Positions 16,418 to 24,833 of a stretch of DNA of 64,000 bases are shown in pieces. The stretch is from Algicella marina. GTDB taxonomy: Bacteria; Pseudomonadota; Alphaproteobacteria; Rhodobacterales; Rhodobacteraceae. How positions within the stretch are numbered: the first letter of the stretch is position 1; every line of letters starts with the position of its first letter. The stretch covers positions 3,084,501 to 3,148,500 of the forward strand of contig NZ_CP046620.1 in NCBI RefSeq assembly GCF_009931615.1, in the 5' to 3' direction. Below the pieces are notes generated by a model. The model was given only the letters and a program-made list of their open reading frames with translations. It ran no database searches and had not been told where the DNA came from. Position numbers and translations under genes: made by a program.

Positions 16418-17731
16418 CTACCCCTCAAAACAGAGCTTCAGCGCCGCGAAGGCCTCTGCCGGTCCACCGGGATACTGGCGGGCAAAAAAAGCGTCTAGCT
16501 TTGGCCAGATCACGATCGCCGCGTCGATCTCAGGGTCCGACCCCGGTGTATACAGACCGGTCTGGATCATTGGCTCCGCCATCTCATAGGCTCCAAGCAG
16601 CGCCCGAGTTCGCTCGATCAGCGCATTCTCCTCCGCGGTCGCCGCGTCTGGCAGGCTGCGCGACACACTTCTACGCACATCGATAGCCGGGAACCGCCCC
16701 CTTTCCGCGATCTCCCGGCTCAACACGACATGGCCGTCCAGCAACCCACGGGTAATATCCGCCACTGGTTCTTCCATATCCGACCCTGCAACCAGCACGC
16801 TGAACACCGCGGTGATATGCCCGGCCCCAACTGGCCCTGGCCCCGCCCGCTCCGCGAAGTTGGCAATCAGATTGGAAGTGGACGGTGGAAACGCCCTCAG
16901 GCTCGGCGCCTCACCCGCCGTCAGCGCCACCTCGCGATGCGCCTCCGCCAGCCGGGTGACACTGTCGGCCAGAAACAAAACGTGCTTGCCCTGATCGCGA
17001 AAATATTCGGCGACGCTCATCGCCATCCACGCAGCACGCCGCTTTATCAACGGCGATTGATCCGACGTCGCCGTTATCACGACCGACCGCGCCATGCCGG
17101 CTTCCCCCAACACATGGTCGGTGAAATGCCGCAACTCCCGCCCACGTTCGCCGATCAGCGCAAATACGACAATGTCGGCTTCCACGCCACGGGCCAGCCG
17201 TGCAAGCAGAGACGATTTGCCGACGCCGGAGCCCGCAAAAATGCCGATCCGTTGTCCGCGCACCAGTGGCAACATGGTGTCCAGCGCCGCCTCTCCCGTT
17301 TTCAGCCGTTTGCCAAGGGCCGCACGTTGCGCCGCGGCCGGGGGCACCGCCTTCAGATCCGCCTCGGCTGCGCCACGCGGCAACGGCCTGCCGTCCAGCG
17401 GGTTTCCGAACGCATCAATGATCCGCCCTTTCCAGCTTTCATCCGGGCGCGGACCGCTGATTGGCACCAGCCGCGCAACGACGTTCAATCCCACGCCTTC
17501 GCAGGCGCTGTACATCATGACACGTGCAGATTCACGCGTGATCGCGACGATCTCGCCCCGAAGGACCTCGTCGCCCGCGGCCTCAAGTTCGACCAGATCT
17601 CCGACACGCGCCACCGGCCCAAGCCCTCGCACTTCGAGCGAGCCAGAACCAACGGAACTGACGTAGCCGCAGCGAAAGCACGTCCGCAGCTCGGCGATTT
17701 CGGACGCCAGCGGCAAAAAGTTGGTGAACAT
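16418..17731 (-). CDS. fliI: flagellum-specific ATPase FliI
   Basis: FliI is the ATPase of the flagellar type III export apparatus, 437 residues. The Walker A loop GSGVGKS is at residues 167-173 (GIFAGSGVGKSSLLARL). ALIGERGRELRHF and LFLADSVTRLAEAHRE (Walker B region) and PSTSNLIANFAERAG follow, as in the F1-beta-like family. The ATG at 17731 has an AAGGA ribosome-binding site 8 bases upstream. It is divergent from flgB across a 94-base region and convergent with the DUF1217 gene. The FliJ-like partner is encoded at 22545-22946. Confidence 0.95.
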   Translation of the reverse strand: MFTNFLPLASEIAELRTCFRCGYVSSVGSGSLEVRGLGPVARVGDLVELEAAGDEVLRGEIVAITRESARVMMYSACEGVGLNVVARLVPISGPRPDESWKGRIIDAFGNPLDGRPLPRGAAEADLKAVPPAAAQRAALGKRLKTGEAALDTMLPLVRGQRIGIFAGSGVGKSSLLARLARGVEADIVVFALIGERGRELRHFTDHVLGEAGMARSVVITATSDQSPLIKRRAAWMAMSVAEYFRDQGKHVLFLADSVTRLAEAHREVALTAGEAPSLRAFPPSTSNLIANFAERAGPGPVGAGHITAVFSVLVAGSDMEEPVADITRGLLDGHVVLSREIAERGRFPAIDVRRSVSRSLPDAATAEENALIERTRALLGAYEMAEPMIQTGLYTPGSDPEIDAAIVIWPKLDAFFARQYPGGPAEAFAALKLCFEG

Positions 17732-17825
17732 CGCATGATCCTTAAAATGATCCGGGTTTCCTCCACGCTTTATCAACCACACAGGCTTAAGGATCGGTTG
17801 AGATCGAATTTGGGAGAAACCCGAA

Positions 17826-18218
17826 ATGGACCTGAATCTGGACATACTGCGCGCCGCCCGCAGCCTCGCCGCCCATTCGGCAGACCGTCAGGGCGTGATT
17901 GCCGAAAATATCGCAAACGCCGATACGCCCGGATATCGCGCACGTGATCTGATCCCGTTTTCAGAGACGTATGAGGCTGGTGGGCCCGATACCTTCGCCA
18001 TGAAGTCGACCCGCATGGGGCATGTTCAATCCGAACCGAGCCTCCACAATTCCGAAACCACCACGATAACCGCATTCGGCGCCGAATCACCGAACGGGAA
18101 CACCGTAAGTCTCGAGGACCAGATGATGCGCGGGGTGGAGGTACGCCAGAATCATGACCTGGCGATGAGCGTCTATCGCAAGACGCTCGACATCCTGCGC
18201 ATCAGTATCGGAACATAG
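17826..18218 (+). CDS. flgB: flagellar proximal rod protein FlgB
   Basis: FlgB is a rod subunit, 130 residues, with the rod/hook N-terminal motif NIANADTPGYRARDL (from about residue 31) and a C-terminal heptad helix (MRGVEVRQNHDLAMSVYRKT). It is exported through the flagellar gate to the periplasmic rod. It is the first gene of the flgB-flgC-fliE-fliQ-flgF-flgG-flgA-flgH transcript, divergent from fliI, with nine bases to flgC. Confidence 0.95.
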   Translation: MDLNLDILRAARSLAAHSADRQGVIAENIANADTPGYRARDLIPFSETYEAGGPDTFAMKSTRMGHVQSEPSLHNSETTTITAFGAESPNGNTVSLEDQMMRGVEVRQNHDLAMSVYRKTLDILRISIGT

Positions 18219-18227
18219 GGAACGGCG

Positions 18228-18617
18228 ATGAGCGATCTTCTCAAATCCATGACCGCCGCCAGCAGTGGAATGGCCGCACAGGCGGCTCGTCTGCGGCTGT
18301 CGACAGAAAACATCGCCAATGCCGATACGCCGGGCTACCGCCGCAAGCTCGTGACTTTCGAGGTGATGGAAGACGCCGGCGACAGCCGCGCCGTAGCCAC
18401 GGGCCGCACCTTCCTGTCCCGCGCTGACCTCGCACAGATTTACGACCCGTCGCATCCACTGGCCGGCGCCGATGGCTCCTATGAGGGGTCGAACGTCAAC
18501 CTGATGATCGAATTGGGCGATGCACGCGAGGCGCAGCGCAGTTATGAGGCCAACATGCGCATGTTCGATCAGGCGCGCCAGATGGCTTCCTCTCTCCTTG
18601 ACCTAATCCGCCGCTAG
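18228..18617 (+). CDS. flgC: flagellar proximal rod protein FlgC
   Basis: This is a 129-residue rod subunit with NIANADTPGYRRK near residue 26 and the C-terminal NLMIELGDAREAQRSYEANM typical of FlgC. It sits between flgB and fliE, the usual order, and acts in the periplasmic rod. Confidence 0.95.
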   Translation: MSDLLKSMTAASSGMAAQAARLRLSTENIANADTPGYRRKLVTFEVMEDAGDSRAVATGRTFLSRADLAQIYDPSHPLAGADGSYEGSNVNLMIELGDAREAQRSYEANMRMFDQARQMASSLLDLIRR

Positions 18618-18631
18618 AAGGGCAGCAAATC

Positions 18632-18922
18632 ATGCAGATACCATCACATGTCGCATCGCAACTCTACACCAACGCACAGTCAGTCACGCAGGCGCATCCG
18701 CGCAATGAGGGCGATGGCACCTCCTTCGCCGATCTCGCTGCCAACTTCCTCGACGCCATGCGCGCGGGCGAGGCCACCACACAGGCCGGTCTGACGGGCC
18801 GCGCCGACGCTCAGGCCGTAGTCGAGGCACTTGCCGCCACGGAAATCGCAGTCCAGACAGCCGTAACCGTCCGCGACAAGGTGGTGGAGGCGTATCAGGA
18901 AATCCTGCGCATGCCGGTCTGA
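18632..18922 (+). CDS. fliE: flagellar hook-basal body complex protein FliE
   Basis: This is a 96-residue FliE, which joins the MS ring to the rod. The hallmarks FADLAANFLDAMRAGE and the C-terminal VQTAVTVRDKVVEAYQEIL, followed by RMPV, are present. fliQ begins three bases after the stop. Confidence 0.92.
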   Translation: MQIPSHVASQLYTNAQSVTQAHPRNEGDGTSFADLAANFLDAMRAGEATTQAGLTGRADAQAVVEALAATEIAVQTAVTVRDKVVEAYQEILRMPV

Positions 18923-18925
18923 CCG

Positions 18926-19189
18926 ATGAGCGAAGGTGAATTGATCGATATCCTTCGGCAGGGCCTCTGGCTGGCGGTGATGATCTCCGCTCCGGTCCTT
19001 GGCGTCGCGCTGGTTATCGGCCTGTTGATCGGCCTGTTCCAGGCTCTGACCTCGATACAGGAGATGACACTCACCTTCGTACCCAAGCTCGGGGCCATCA
19101 TCGTCACGTTCTGGATGACGATGGCCTTCTCCGCCCAGTTGCTAGTTGTCTTCTACAAGGACGTCCTGCTCGCCGCTATCGTTCGCTGA
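18926..19189 (+). CDS. fliQ: flagellar export gate protein FliQ
   Basis: This is an 87-residue membrane protein with two spans (about residues 16-37 and 50-72), including GLLIGLFQALTSIQEMTLTF, the conserved turn of the FliQ/SpaQ family. With FliP and FliR it builds the export gate. fliP is not in this window. Confidence 0.95.
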   Translation: MSEGELIDILRQGLWLAVMISAPVLGVALVIGLLIGLFQALTSIQEMTLTFVPKLGAIIVTFWMTMAFSAQLLVVFYKDVLLAAIVR

Positions 19190-19297
19190 TGCGGAGACGA
19201 AGGCAGATCAATCCCGTTGAAATCAGCGGTTTGTTAACCGGGAATCGGCCAGTCTCTACGCAGGCCGCCAACCCGATCCAGAACGGAGCATGAGACG

Positions 19298-20023
19298 ATG
19301 GACACACCCGGCTATGTCGCCCTGTCACGCCAATCCGGTTTGCTGAGGGAAATGCAGGCAGTGGCGAACAATATCGCCAACAGTTCCACCTCCGGTTTCC
19401 GTCGTGAGGGCGTGATCTTTGCCGAGATGATCAGCGCCGTGCCGGTTGAAGGCGGCTCCGTCGCGATGACGACGACGCGGGCCCGCTTCACATCCGATGC
19501 CCAGGGCGGGCTACAACGCACCGGCGGCACGTTCGATCTCGCCATCGAGGGTGAGGGGTTCTTCATGGTCGAAACGCCCGCAGGGATGCGGCTCACCCGC
19601 GCGGGCAGTTACGGCCCCAATGTCGACGGCGAACTGGTGAACCCACTTGGCCACCGCCTGCTCGATGACGGAGAGGCGCCGATATTCATTCCACCCGACG
19701 CCCGCACCATCGCCATCGCCGCCGATGGCACAATCTCCGCGGACGGCAATCCCGCAGCCCGGCTCGGCGTCGTCCGGAGCACCGATACGACGGCCCTATA
19801 TCGGGAAGACGGTGTTCTTTTCCGGCCCGAAGCCCCGGTAGAAGCCGCGACGGATGCCGCCGTGCTGCAAGGCTTCATCGAGAAATCCAACGTCAATCCC
19901 GTCATCGAACTTACCCGGATGATCGAGGTGCAGCGCAACTACGAACTCGGCCAGAAACTGATGGAGCGGGAGGATGAACGCATTCGCGCCGTCACCCGCA
20001 CACTCGGCCAGGCCTCACCATAA
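19298..20023 (+). CDS. flgF: flagellar rod protein FlgF
   Basis: This is a 241-residue rod protein with the FlgE/F/G N-terminus (MQAVANNIANSSTSGFRREG), the FDLAIEGEGFFMVETPAG centre and the C-terminal VNPVIELTRMIEVQRNYELG. It is shorter than FlgG and directly upstream of it, the usual arrangement, so FlgF is the best name. A 108-base gap precedes it and may hold its own promoter: it contains a single TTAAC half-site. Confidence 0.92.
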   Translation: MDTPGYVALSRQSGLLREMQAVANNIANSSTSGFRREGVIFAEMISAVPVEGGSVAMTTTRARFTSDAQGGLQRTGGTFDLAIEGEGFFMVETPAGMRLTRAGSYGPNVDGELVNPLGHRLLDDGEAPIFIPPDARTIAIAADGTISADGNPAARLGVVRSTDTTALYREDGVLFRPEAPVEAATDAAVLQGFIEKSNVNPVIELTRMIEVQRNYELGQKLMEREDERIRAVTRTLGQASP

Positions 20024-20032
20024 GGAAAGATC

Positions 20033-20818
20033 ATGAGAGTACTCAACATCGCAGCGACCGGTATGGAAGCCCAGCAGACGCGGGTGGAGGTGATTTCCAA
20101 CAACCTCGCCAACATGTCCACCACCGCCTACAATGCCCGGCGTGCCGATTTTGCCGATCTGCATTACCAGCAGGTCACCCGCGCCGGGACAATCAACGCG
20201 TCCGATGGCACCGTCCTGCCCGCTGGCGTCCAGCTCGGCCTCGGAGTGCGCGCATCGGCCGTCTCCATGAAGGTCGAGCAGGGCTCGCTTCAGGCGACCG
20301 GCGGCAACCTCGATGTCGCCCTCGAAGGCCGCGGTTACCTCGAGATTCAGCTTCCCTCCGGCCTGTCCGCCTATACCCGCGACGGCGCTTTGAAACGTAC
20401 CGGTGACGGCCTCATCGTCACCGCCGATGGCTATCCCGTCATCCCGGAAATCACCATTCCCGACGAGACGCGCGAACTGACGATCAATGCAAATGGCGAA
20501 GTTTATGCCTATTTCGACGATCAGGTGGAGGCACAGTTGCTGGGCCAGTTCACCCTCGTCGCCTTCTCCAACGAAAAGGGGCTCGAGGCGGTTGGCTCCA
20601 ACAACTATCTCGAAACCGCCGCGTCCGGTCAGCCCCTCGTTGGCGAGCCCGGCACCGATGGCCTCGGCACCTTCCGGCAGGGTTATCTGGAGGCTTCCTC
20701 CGTCGATCCCGTGCGCGAAATCACAGAGCTCATCGAAGCCCAGCGCGGCTATGAACTGAACAGCAAGGTCATCACCGCCGCCGACCAGATGCTCGGCGCG
20801 ACCACCCAGATCCGATGA
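20033..20818 (+). CDS. flgG: flagellar distal rod protein FlgG
   Basis: This is a 261-residue distal rod protein of canonical length. NNLANMSTTAYNARRADFAD, then LHYQQV, YTRDGALKRTGDGLIVTADG and the C-terminal VDPVREITELIEAQRGYELN are FlgG signatures. Its stop overlaps the flgA start (ATGA). Confidence 0.96.
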   Translation: MRVLNIAATGMEAQQTRVEVISNNLANMSTTAYNARRADFADLHYQQVTRAGTINASDGTVLPAGVQLGLGVRASAVSMKVEQGSLQATGGNLDVALEGRGYLEIQLPSGLSAYTRDGALKRTGDGLIVTADGYPVIPEITIPDETRELTINANGEVYAYFDDQVEAQLLGQFTLVAFSNEKGLEAVGSNNYLETAASGQPLVGEPGTDGLGTFRQGYLEASSVDPVREITELIEAQRGYELNSKVITAADQMLGATTQIR

Positions 20819-21231
20819 TACGACTTGTTGCCCTTCTCTCACTCGTAGCCGCCTCCGGTCACTGCGACGTCCTCATCGCCAATCGCGCGATCCCCAGCCG
20901 CTCGATCATCGCGGCGGAGGATGTCAGCGTCGCCGCGCAATCGGTACAGGGCACCTATACAACGCCGGAGGAAGTGATCGGCCGCGAAGCCCGCGTCACC
21001 CTCTACCCCGGTCGCCCCATCCGCCGCGGCGACGTCGGCGCTCCAGCCGTCGTAGAGCGCAATCAGGTGGTTCCGCTACGCTACGCTACCGGCGGTCTCT
21101 TCATCGAGACGGAGGGGCGTGCACTAGCGCGCGCCGGCGTTGGCGACCTCATCCGCGTCATGAACATTACGTCCCGTACCACCGTCACCGGCCGCGTCGC
21201 CCCCGACGGCACCATAGAGGTCGGAAAATGA
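20815..21231 (+). CDS. flgA: flagellar P-ring assembly protein FlgA
   Basis: This is a 138-residue periplasmic chaperone for P-ring formation. A signal peptide covers residues 1-18 (LLSLVAASGHC). The SAF-domain segment with IPSRSIIAAEDV and LYPGRPIRRGDV, then VRVMN-like IRVMNITS, is visible. It overlaps both flgG and flgH by four bases. The P-ring gene flgI itself is not in the window. Confidence 0.88.
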   Translation: MIRLVALLSLVAASGHCDVLIANRAIPSRSIIAAEDVSVAAQSVQGTYTTPEEVIGREARVTLYPGRPIRRGDVGAPAVVERNQVVPLRYATGGLFIETEGRALARAGVGDLIRVMNITSRTTVTGRVAPDGTIEVGK

Positions 21232-21980
21232 ACAGCCTGATCCCGGCCGCCCTGCTGGTCCTCATCACTCTCGCCAGCTGCTCCCGCCTCGATCACGTGG
21301 GCCGGGCACCAACCCTGTCGGAAATCGGCGGACCAATCCAACCGGTTGCCTACACCGTCGCGCCAGGTCGCGCCGCGCTGGCTGAGGCGCAACCGCAACC
21401 GATACGCCAGGGAAACGATCGCGCTTCGCTCTGGAATTCCGGTCCGACGTCGCTGTTCGGTGACAGGCGCGCCAGCCGCCGCGGCGATATCCTGACCGTG
21501 CTGATCGAGATCGACGATCAGGCGCAAATTCAGAATTCGACCGCCCGCAGCCGCTCCGGCTCTGAGAATGTCGGCATCCCCAATCTGGTCGGCATACCTC
21601 AGATCCTCGATCGCGCGATTCTGCCCGAAGGCGCCAGCGCCGCCGAACTCGCCGACCTCAGTTCTTCGTCTTCCTCGTCAGGCGACGGTTCCGTCCGCCG
21701 TAACGAGCAGATCACCCTGCGCATTGCGGCCACGGTGGTGGATGTGCTGCCGAACGGCCATCTCGTCGTTCAGGGCGATCAGGAGGTCCGGGTCAATTTC
21801 GAACTGCGTGACCTGCAGATCGCCGGAATTGTCCGGCCAGAGGACATCAGCCGCCAGAACCAGATCACCTATGACAAGATCGCCGGCGCCCGCATTTCCT
21901 ATGGCGGTCGAGGGCAGATCACCGATGTCCAGCAACCGCGGTACGGCCAGCAGATTGCCGATATCCTGCTGCCGTTCTAG
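21228..21980 (+). CDS. flgH: flagellar L-ring lipoprotein FlgH
   Basis: This is a 250-residue outer-membrane L-ring protein. A lipoprotein signal ends with LITLASCSRLDH (Cys at about residue 17). The family blocks SLFGDRRASRRGDILTVLIE, NEQITLRIAATVVDVLPNGH and YGGRGQITDVQQPRYGQQ are intact. It is coupled to flgA by an ATGA overlap. Confidence 0.95.
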   Translation: MNSLIPAALLVLITLASCSRLDHVGRAPTLSEIGGPIQPVAYTVAPGRAALAEAQPQPIRQGNDRASLWNSGPTSLFGDRRASRRGDILTVLIEIDDQAQIQNSTARSRSGSENVGIPNLVGIPQILDRAILPEGASAAELADLSSSSSSSGDGSVRRNEQITLRIAATVVDVLPNGHLVVQGDQEVRVNFELRDLQIAGIVRPEDISRQNQITYDKIAGARISYGGRGQITDVQQPRYGQQIADILLPF

Positions 21981-21992
21981 GAGAATGCGACC

Positions 21993-22526
21993 GTGAAACT
22001 GCTCATTCCCATTCTCTTCGTTCTCGTAGGTCTCGGCGGCGGCGTCGGCGTCGGCATGATGTTGAAACCGGACCCGATCGCCGACTGCAAGGCGATGCAG
22101 GCAGGGGAGTTGACGCTGGAAGCGGAAGCCGCGGCCGAATGTGAGGACATTCTCGCCGCAGTAGACAAGGAAATCGAAGCCCTGAAGCGGGAGATGGAGG
22201 GCCCAACCACTTTCGCCGAACTCAAGCGACAGTTCGTCGTGCCACTGTTGCAGGGCGAACGTGTGCAAGCGCTCGTCGTCGCCTCGATAGCCTTGGAGAT
22301 GAGTGATGGCACCCAGGACGTTGTTTATGAACGGGAACCGAAACTGCGTGATGCCTTTCTCGAGGTGCTGTTCGTTCACGCTCACTCCGGCGGGTTCGAC
22401 GGTGAATTCACCGCCCCCGCCGCCATCGAGGATCTCAAGCGGCGCCTCAACGAAGCAGCCCTGCCCATTGTCGGCGACGGCTTGCGCGACGTGTTGCTGA
22501 CGGAAATCGTCCGACAGGACTACTAA
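21993..22526 (+). CDS. FliL-like flagellar basal body-associated membrane protein
   Basis: This is a 177-residue protein with a GTG start after AGGAG. One N-terminal membrane anchor (residues 3-23, rich in Gly and Val) is followed by a periplasmic domain with a helical stretch (CEDILAAVDKEIEALKREME) and a C-terminal part like FliL (LRDAFLEVLFVHAHSGGFDG, then LRDVLLTEIVRQDY). FliL surrounds the stator and supports torque. It is the last gene of the plus-strand run. The assignment is by topology and the C-terminal pattern. Confidence 0.7.
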   Translation: MKLLIPILFVLVGLGGGVGVGMMLKPDPIADCKAMQAGELTLEAEAAAECEDILAAVDKEIEALKREMEGPTTFAELKRQFVVPLLQGERVQALVVASIALEMSDGTQDVVYEREPKLRDAFLEVLFVHAHSGGFDGEFTAPAAIEDLKRRLNEAALPIVGDGLRDVLLTEIVRQDY

Positions 22527-22544
22527 TTCGCGAAGAAGCTGCAA

Positions 22545-22946
22545 TCACTCTTCGGAGGCCCTGCCGTCCCGCTCTGCCCTTGCGATGCGGGTACGCTTAT
22601 CCGCCTGCTGCTGTTTCTTCGCCAGCCGCGTTACCGCAGAAGTCTTGCCATAACTGCGTCTCAGCGCTTCCATCGCGTGCACCAGTTCGCGCTGATACGC
22701 GGCTTCCTCGGCATCGAGCTTCCGGCGAGCCTGCTCTGCCCACAGGTGCCAGCGGCCAAAACGAGCCAGTTCGCCGCCCGCGATCTCGCCTGTCTCCGGC
22801 ATCTCCCGCACTGCCGTCTGCCTGAGAGCCAGCCGGCGTCTCTGGACTTTGCGGATCCGGGCATTGATTTCCGCCAATCGGGCCATGTCGCGGGTGAGCC
22901 CGAACTCGGTGATCCGCACCAACGGTTCATAGGTCTTGGCTGTCAT
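22545..22946 (-). CDS. FliJ-like flagellar export protein
   Basis: This is a 133-residue, strongly charged, almost entirely helical protein (MARLAEINARIRKVQRRRLA; LDAEEAAYQRELVHAMEALR). Length and coiled-coil character resemble FliJ, the FliI-associated stalk and chaperone escort. The ATG at 22946 lies inside the end of flhB (20-base overlap), so it is translated with the export genes. There is no clear sequence signature for FliJ, so the name is withheld. Confidence 0.55.
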   Translation of the reverse strand: MTAKTYEPLVRITEFGLTRDMARLAEINARIRKVQRRRLALRQTAVREMPETGEIAGGELARFGRWHLWAEQARRKLDAEEAAYQRELVHAMEALRRSYGKTSAVTRLAKKQQQADKRTRIARAERDGRASEE

Positions 22947-24054
22947 GCGCCCTTCCCTTCGCCCCATAACCTCGCGCCCGCGCCTTGCGGCGCATCTCAT
23001 CGGCGAACCGGATAGCCGCGGCAACCGCCTTGTAGTGCACGGCCGGGATCTCCACTCCGATATCGACCATGTCATAGAGCGCTCGGGCAGTAGCCACATC
23101 CCGGTGAATCGGAACGCCGGCCTCCGCCGCCAGTTCGCGGATGCGCAGGGCGATTTCATCGGTGCCCTTGGCCACGCATACAGGCGCCGAGCCTTTCTCA
23201 CGCGTCCATTTCAGTGCCACGGACACATGTGTCGGATTGACGATTATGACATCGGCCGTCGGTACTTCCTGCAGCATCTGGCCACTGACGATCTGCTGCG
23301 CGCGCTGGCGCCGCTTCGATTTGAAATGAGGATCGCCCTCGACTTCCTTGTTTTCGTCCTTCACCTCCTGGTAGCTCATCTTCAGCTTCCGGAAATGGTC
23401 GAAACGCTGCCACTGAAAGTCTGCGAAGGCGATGAACGCCGCGATGATGGTCACCCCGATCAGCAACCGCTGCAACATGACGCCAAACTGCGCCGCCACA
23501 CCGGCAGGGCTGGCTGCTGCCATGCCGACAATTTCCGAAATCTCCGAGGCGAGCACGAAATAGGCAGTGGCCGAGATCGCGACAAGTTTGGTGAAGCTCT
23601 TGGCGAATTCCACCAGTCCTGTCGGCCCGTATTTGTTCTTCGCATTGGCCAAAGGCGAAATGCGTGAGAGTTTCGGCGAGAGCTTCTCACCGGAAACGAC
23701 AATCGCACGCTGCGCGAACAGCGACGTCAGCGCCGCGAGCAACGGCAGCATCAACAACGGCGCCAGCGCGAAGGAAACGGCGCCGACGACCCGGGCAGAC
23801 AATTCTCCGCCACCCGGCCCGAGCAGCCGCCCCTCCAGCTTCTCCGGGTGGTCTAGAAAAACCGCCATCACACCACCGGCCTTCTGCAATCCGGCAGCCC
23901 CGACCAGCGTCAGCGCCAGAAGCATTCCCGCATATACCGCCGCTGCAGTAACTTCATTGGACTTGGCGATATCGCCTTTCTTGCGGGCATCCTCCAGCTT
24001 CTTTGGCGTCGGATCATAGGTCTTCTCCCCACCGCCTCCCGCCGCATCGCTCAT
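22927..24054 (-). CDS. flhB: flagellar export switch protein FlhB
   Basis: FlhB, 375 residues, has four membrane spans in the first 215 residues and a cytoplasmic C-terminal domain with the autocleavage site NPTH at residues 273-276 (IIVNPTHVSVALKW). It begins with the usual soluble GGGEKTYDPTPKKLEDARKK. It is a partner of FliK in switching from hook to filament export. fliR ends four bases inside its start, giving the order flhA-fliR-flhB. Confidence 0.96.
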   Translation of the reverse strand: MSDAAGGGGEKTYDPTPKKLEDARKKGDIAKSNEVTAAAVYAGMLLALTLVGAAGLQKAGGVMAVFLDHPEKLEGRLLGPGGGELSARVVGAVSFALAPLLMLPLLAALTSLFAQRAIVVSGEKLSPKLSRISPLANAKNKYGPTGLVEFAKSFTKLVAISATAYFVLASEISEIVGMAAASPAGVAAQFGVMLQRLLIGVTIIAAFIAFADFQWQRFDHFRKLKMSYQEVKDENKEVEGDPHFKSKRRQRAQQIVSGQMLQEVPTADVIIVNPTHVSVALKWTREKGSAPVCVAKGTDEIALRIRELAAEAGVPIHRDVATARALYDMVDIGVEIPAVHYKAVAAAIRFADEMRRKARARGYGAKGRAHDSQDL

Positions 24055-24833
24055 CTCGGCATCCCCAGCGGCAGTGCCAGCGCCCGATCCAGATGCCCCG
24101 ACCAGACACCGAGGATCAGGGGGGCGGCCAGCAACAGCAGGACAAGCGTTGCCGCGGTGATGGCCGGCGCACCGACGAAGGCGACCATCAGTTGCGGCAT
24201 CGCCCGGTTGATGGCCCCGATAGCGACATTGTAGAGAAAGGCGGCAATGACGAAAGGCGCTGCCAGCGAGAACGCCAGCGCAAAAGCCCGGACCGCATGC
24301 GCCAACCCCCAGGCGGCGACATCGCCGGCAGGCAGACTGCCGCCGAATCCGATCAGGTCATAGGAAATCAGCATTGCTTCGATGGCTTTCAGGTGCAGGT
24401 CCAACACCATCGCCAGCGCCAGCCCGGCCAGCACCAGCGCGTTTCCGAGTGCCGGCATCGGGTCCGGCGCAACGCCGGAACCGGCAATCTGGGCCAGCGC
24501 GGTCGTCTGCGCCGCGATCGAACCCGCCAGTTGCAACGCCATGACCAGCAGGCGAAACCCCAGTCCGATCAGCAATCCCACGGCCGCCTCGGTGAGGATT
24601 GCACCGCCGAAGCGTACCATCGTCCATCCGCCTGTCAGCGCGGACCGGTCCAGCATCGGAAAGATCACCAGCGCAAAGGCCAAAGCTGCCGCCAGACGAA
24701 TGCGCACCGGCACGAACTGCTCACCAAAACCGGGCAGCAGCCCTACGATTGCTGCCACTCTCACGAAGGTCAGGATCGCGGCCAGCAATGCCGCCTCGCT
24801 GAAATCCAGCAGGCTGGCCACCATATCGAACAT
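24051..24833 (-). CDS. fliR: flagellar export gate protein FliR
   Basis: This is a 260-residue polytopic membrane protein with FliR family features: LPGFGEQFVPVRIRLAAALA near residue 35 and the C-terminal INRAMPQLMVAFVGAPA. It forms the export gate with FliP and FliQ. It overlaps flhA by one base and flhB by four. Confidence 0.95.
   Translation of the reverse strand: MFDMVASLLDFSEAALLAAILTFVRVAAIVGLLPGFGEQFVPVRIRLAAALAFALVIFPMLDRSALTGGWTMVRFGGAILTEAAVGLLIGLGFRLLVMALQLAGSIAAQTTALAQIAGSGVAPDPMPALGNALVLAGLALAMVLDLHLKAIEAMLISYDLIGFGGSLPAGDVAAWGLAHAVRAFALAFSLAAPFVIAAFLYNVAIGAINRAMPQLMVAFVGAPAITAATLVLLLLAAPLILGVWSGHLDRALALPLGMPR

Noticed and set aside
19201-19297. CtrA box upstream of flgF
   Set aside because: Only one TTAAC half-site is present. 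No second TTAA at the required spacing.
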